A DNA stretch of 5,401 bases. Origin: Sphingomonadales bacterium. Lineage in GTDB: Bacteria; Pseudomonadota; Alphaproteobacteria; Sphingomonadales; Sphingomonadaceae. Below are positions 5,294 to 5,401 of this stretch, in pieces. Within the stretch, counting starts at the first letter, position 1. Every line of letters starts with the position of its first letter. The notes under the pieces were generated by a model. The model worked only from the letters and a program-made list of their open reading frames with translations, did no database searches and had not been told where the DNA came from. The stretch covers positions 1 through 5,401 of the forward strand of contig JAAFIT010000195.1 in assembly GCA_013298745.1 (NCBI GenBank), given 5' to 3'. Position numbers and translations under genes: made by a program.

Positions 5294-5390
5294 GTGGGAG
5301 CCGGGAACGACCCAGTGCGAGTTCGTTGCGGCTGCTTCCTTCCGGACCTGACCGGGTTGGCGAAGACACTGCCCGCCCGACTCCCGCGGC
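5294..5390 (-). ncRNA. ffs: small bacterial signal recognition particle RNA (4.5S RNA)
   Basis: The minus strand carries the nearly invariant SRP domain IV core at 5330-5353: GGTCAGGTCCGGAAGGAAGC followed by AGCC. It includes the GGAA tetraloop and the asymmetric loop bound by Ffh. Flanking bases fold into the expected single long hairpin. Positions 5385-5376 pair continuously with 5296-5305 (10 bp, one G-U), and CAGTG (5371-5367) pairs with CACTG (5317-5313). The length of about 97 nt fits the small bacterial class without an Alu domain. With Ffh it targets nascent membrane proteins to FtsY and the Sec translocon. Ends are approximate. The promoter mostly lies beyond the window; CATATG at 5392-5397 is at most a poor -10. 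The gene precedes dnaX on the same strand, an order also known in other bacteria. Confidence 0.94.
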
Positions 5391-5401
5391 GCATATGGGG
5401 G

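Noticed and set aside
5253..5294. Tandem TGCGC units and GC hairpins as a CRISPR-like or tandem-repeat array
   Set aside because: There are only three 5-bp units with no spacers; this is ordinary low-complexity GC sequence.
5124..5369. 81-codon minus-strand open frame overlapping the SRP RNA
   Set aside because: It passes through the highly conserved SRP RNA core and several hairpins, and has no start signal or protein-like pattern.
1..5401. Mobile element or defence island
   Set aside because: No transposase, integrase, tRNA boundary, long terminal inverted repeat, restriction, toxin-antitoxin or phage gene is present. The right half is conserved housekeeping sequence.

Overview
The window is GC-rich bacterial chromosome. 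It most likely comes from an alphaproteobacterium, probably in or near the Sphingomonadales. The evidence is the DnaX N-terminus (short acidic MSDDDD leader, then YRVLARKYRP), the order SRP RNA - dnaX - ybaB, and GC-rich hairpin repeats of a kind common between alphaproteobacterial genes. The assignment rests on recognition by eye, not on a search.

Layout, left to right. Positions 1-306 (+) hold the 3' end of an outer-membrane beta-barrel protein gene. It converges, 7 bp away, with a Crp/Fnr-type regulator gene (314-1024, -). A 104-bp divergent intergenic region follows, carrying an 8-bp perfect inverted repeat. Next is a secreted glycine-zipper protein gene (1129-1701, +). A strong 12-bp-stem hairpin at 1709-1739 separates it from the converging oxidoreductase gene (1759-2880, -). 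Upstream of the oxidoreductase on the same strand are ybaB (2962-3288, -) and dnaX (3272-5005, -), which overlap by 17 nt. The gene for the small SRP RNA (4.5S, ffs) lies at about 5294-5390 (-).

The right half is housekeeping. SRP RNA works with Ffh in co-translational membrane targeting. DnaX is the clamp-loader ATPase and scaffold of DNA polymerase III. YbaB/EbfC is a small nucleoid-associated protein, usually encoded directly after dnaX. An uncharacterised zinc-independent MDR-superfamily oxidoreductase follows ybaB where recR often sits. It is separated from ybaB by a compound palindromic repeat and has its own Shine-Dalgarno sequence. The 290 bp between dnaX and ffs hold no convincing gene. 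They contain hairpins, one REP-like element and a probable intrinsic terminator.

The left half is less conserved: a surface beta-barrel, a one-domain-plus-HTH regulator with no obvious cyclic-nucleotide-binding residues, and a small periplasmic glycine-zipper protein that may share a control region with the regulator. I see no CRISPR array, transposase, tRNA, prophage or defence system. Nothing in the window amounts to a clearly new biological system. The items most worth following up are the divergent inverted repeat, the unusual oxidoreductase, the repeat next to its ribosome-binding site, and the absence of a visible frameshift signal in dnaX.
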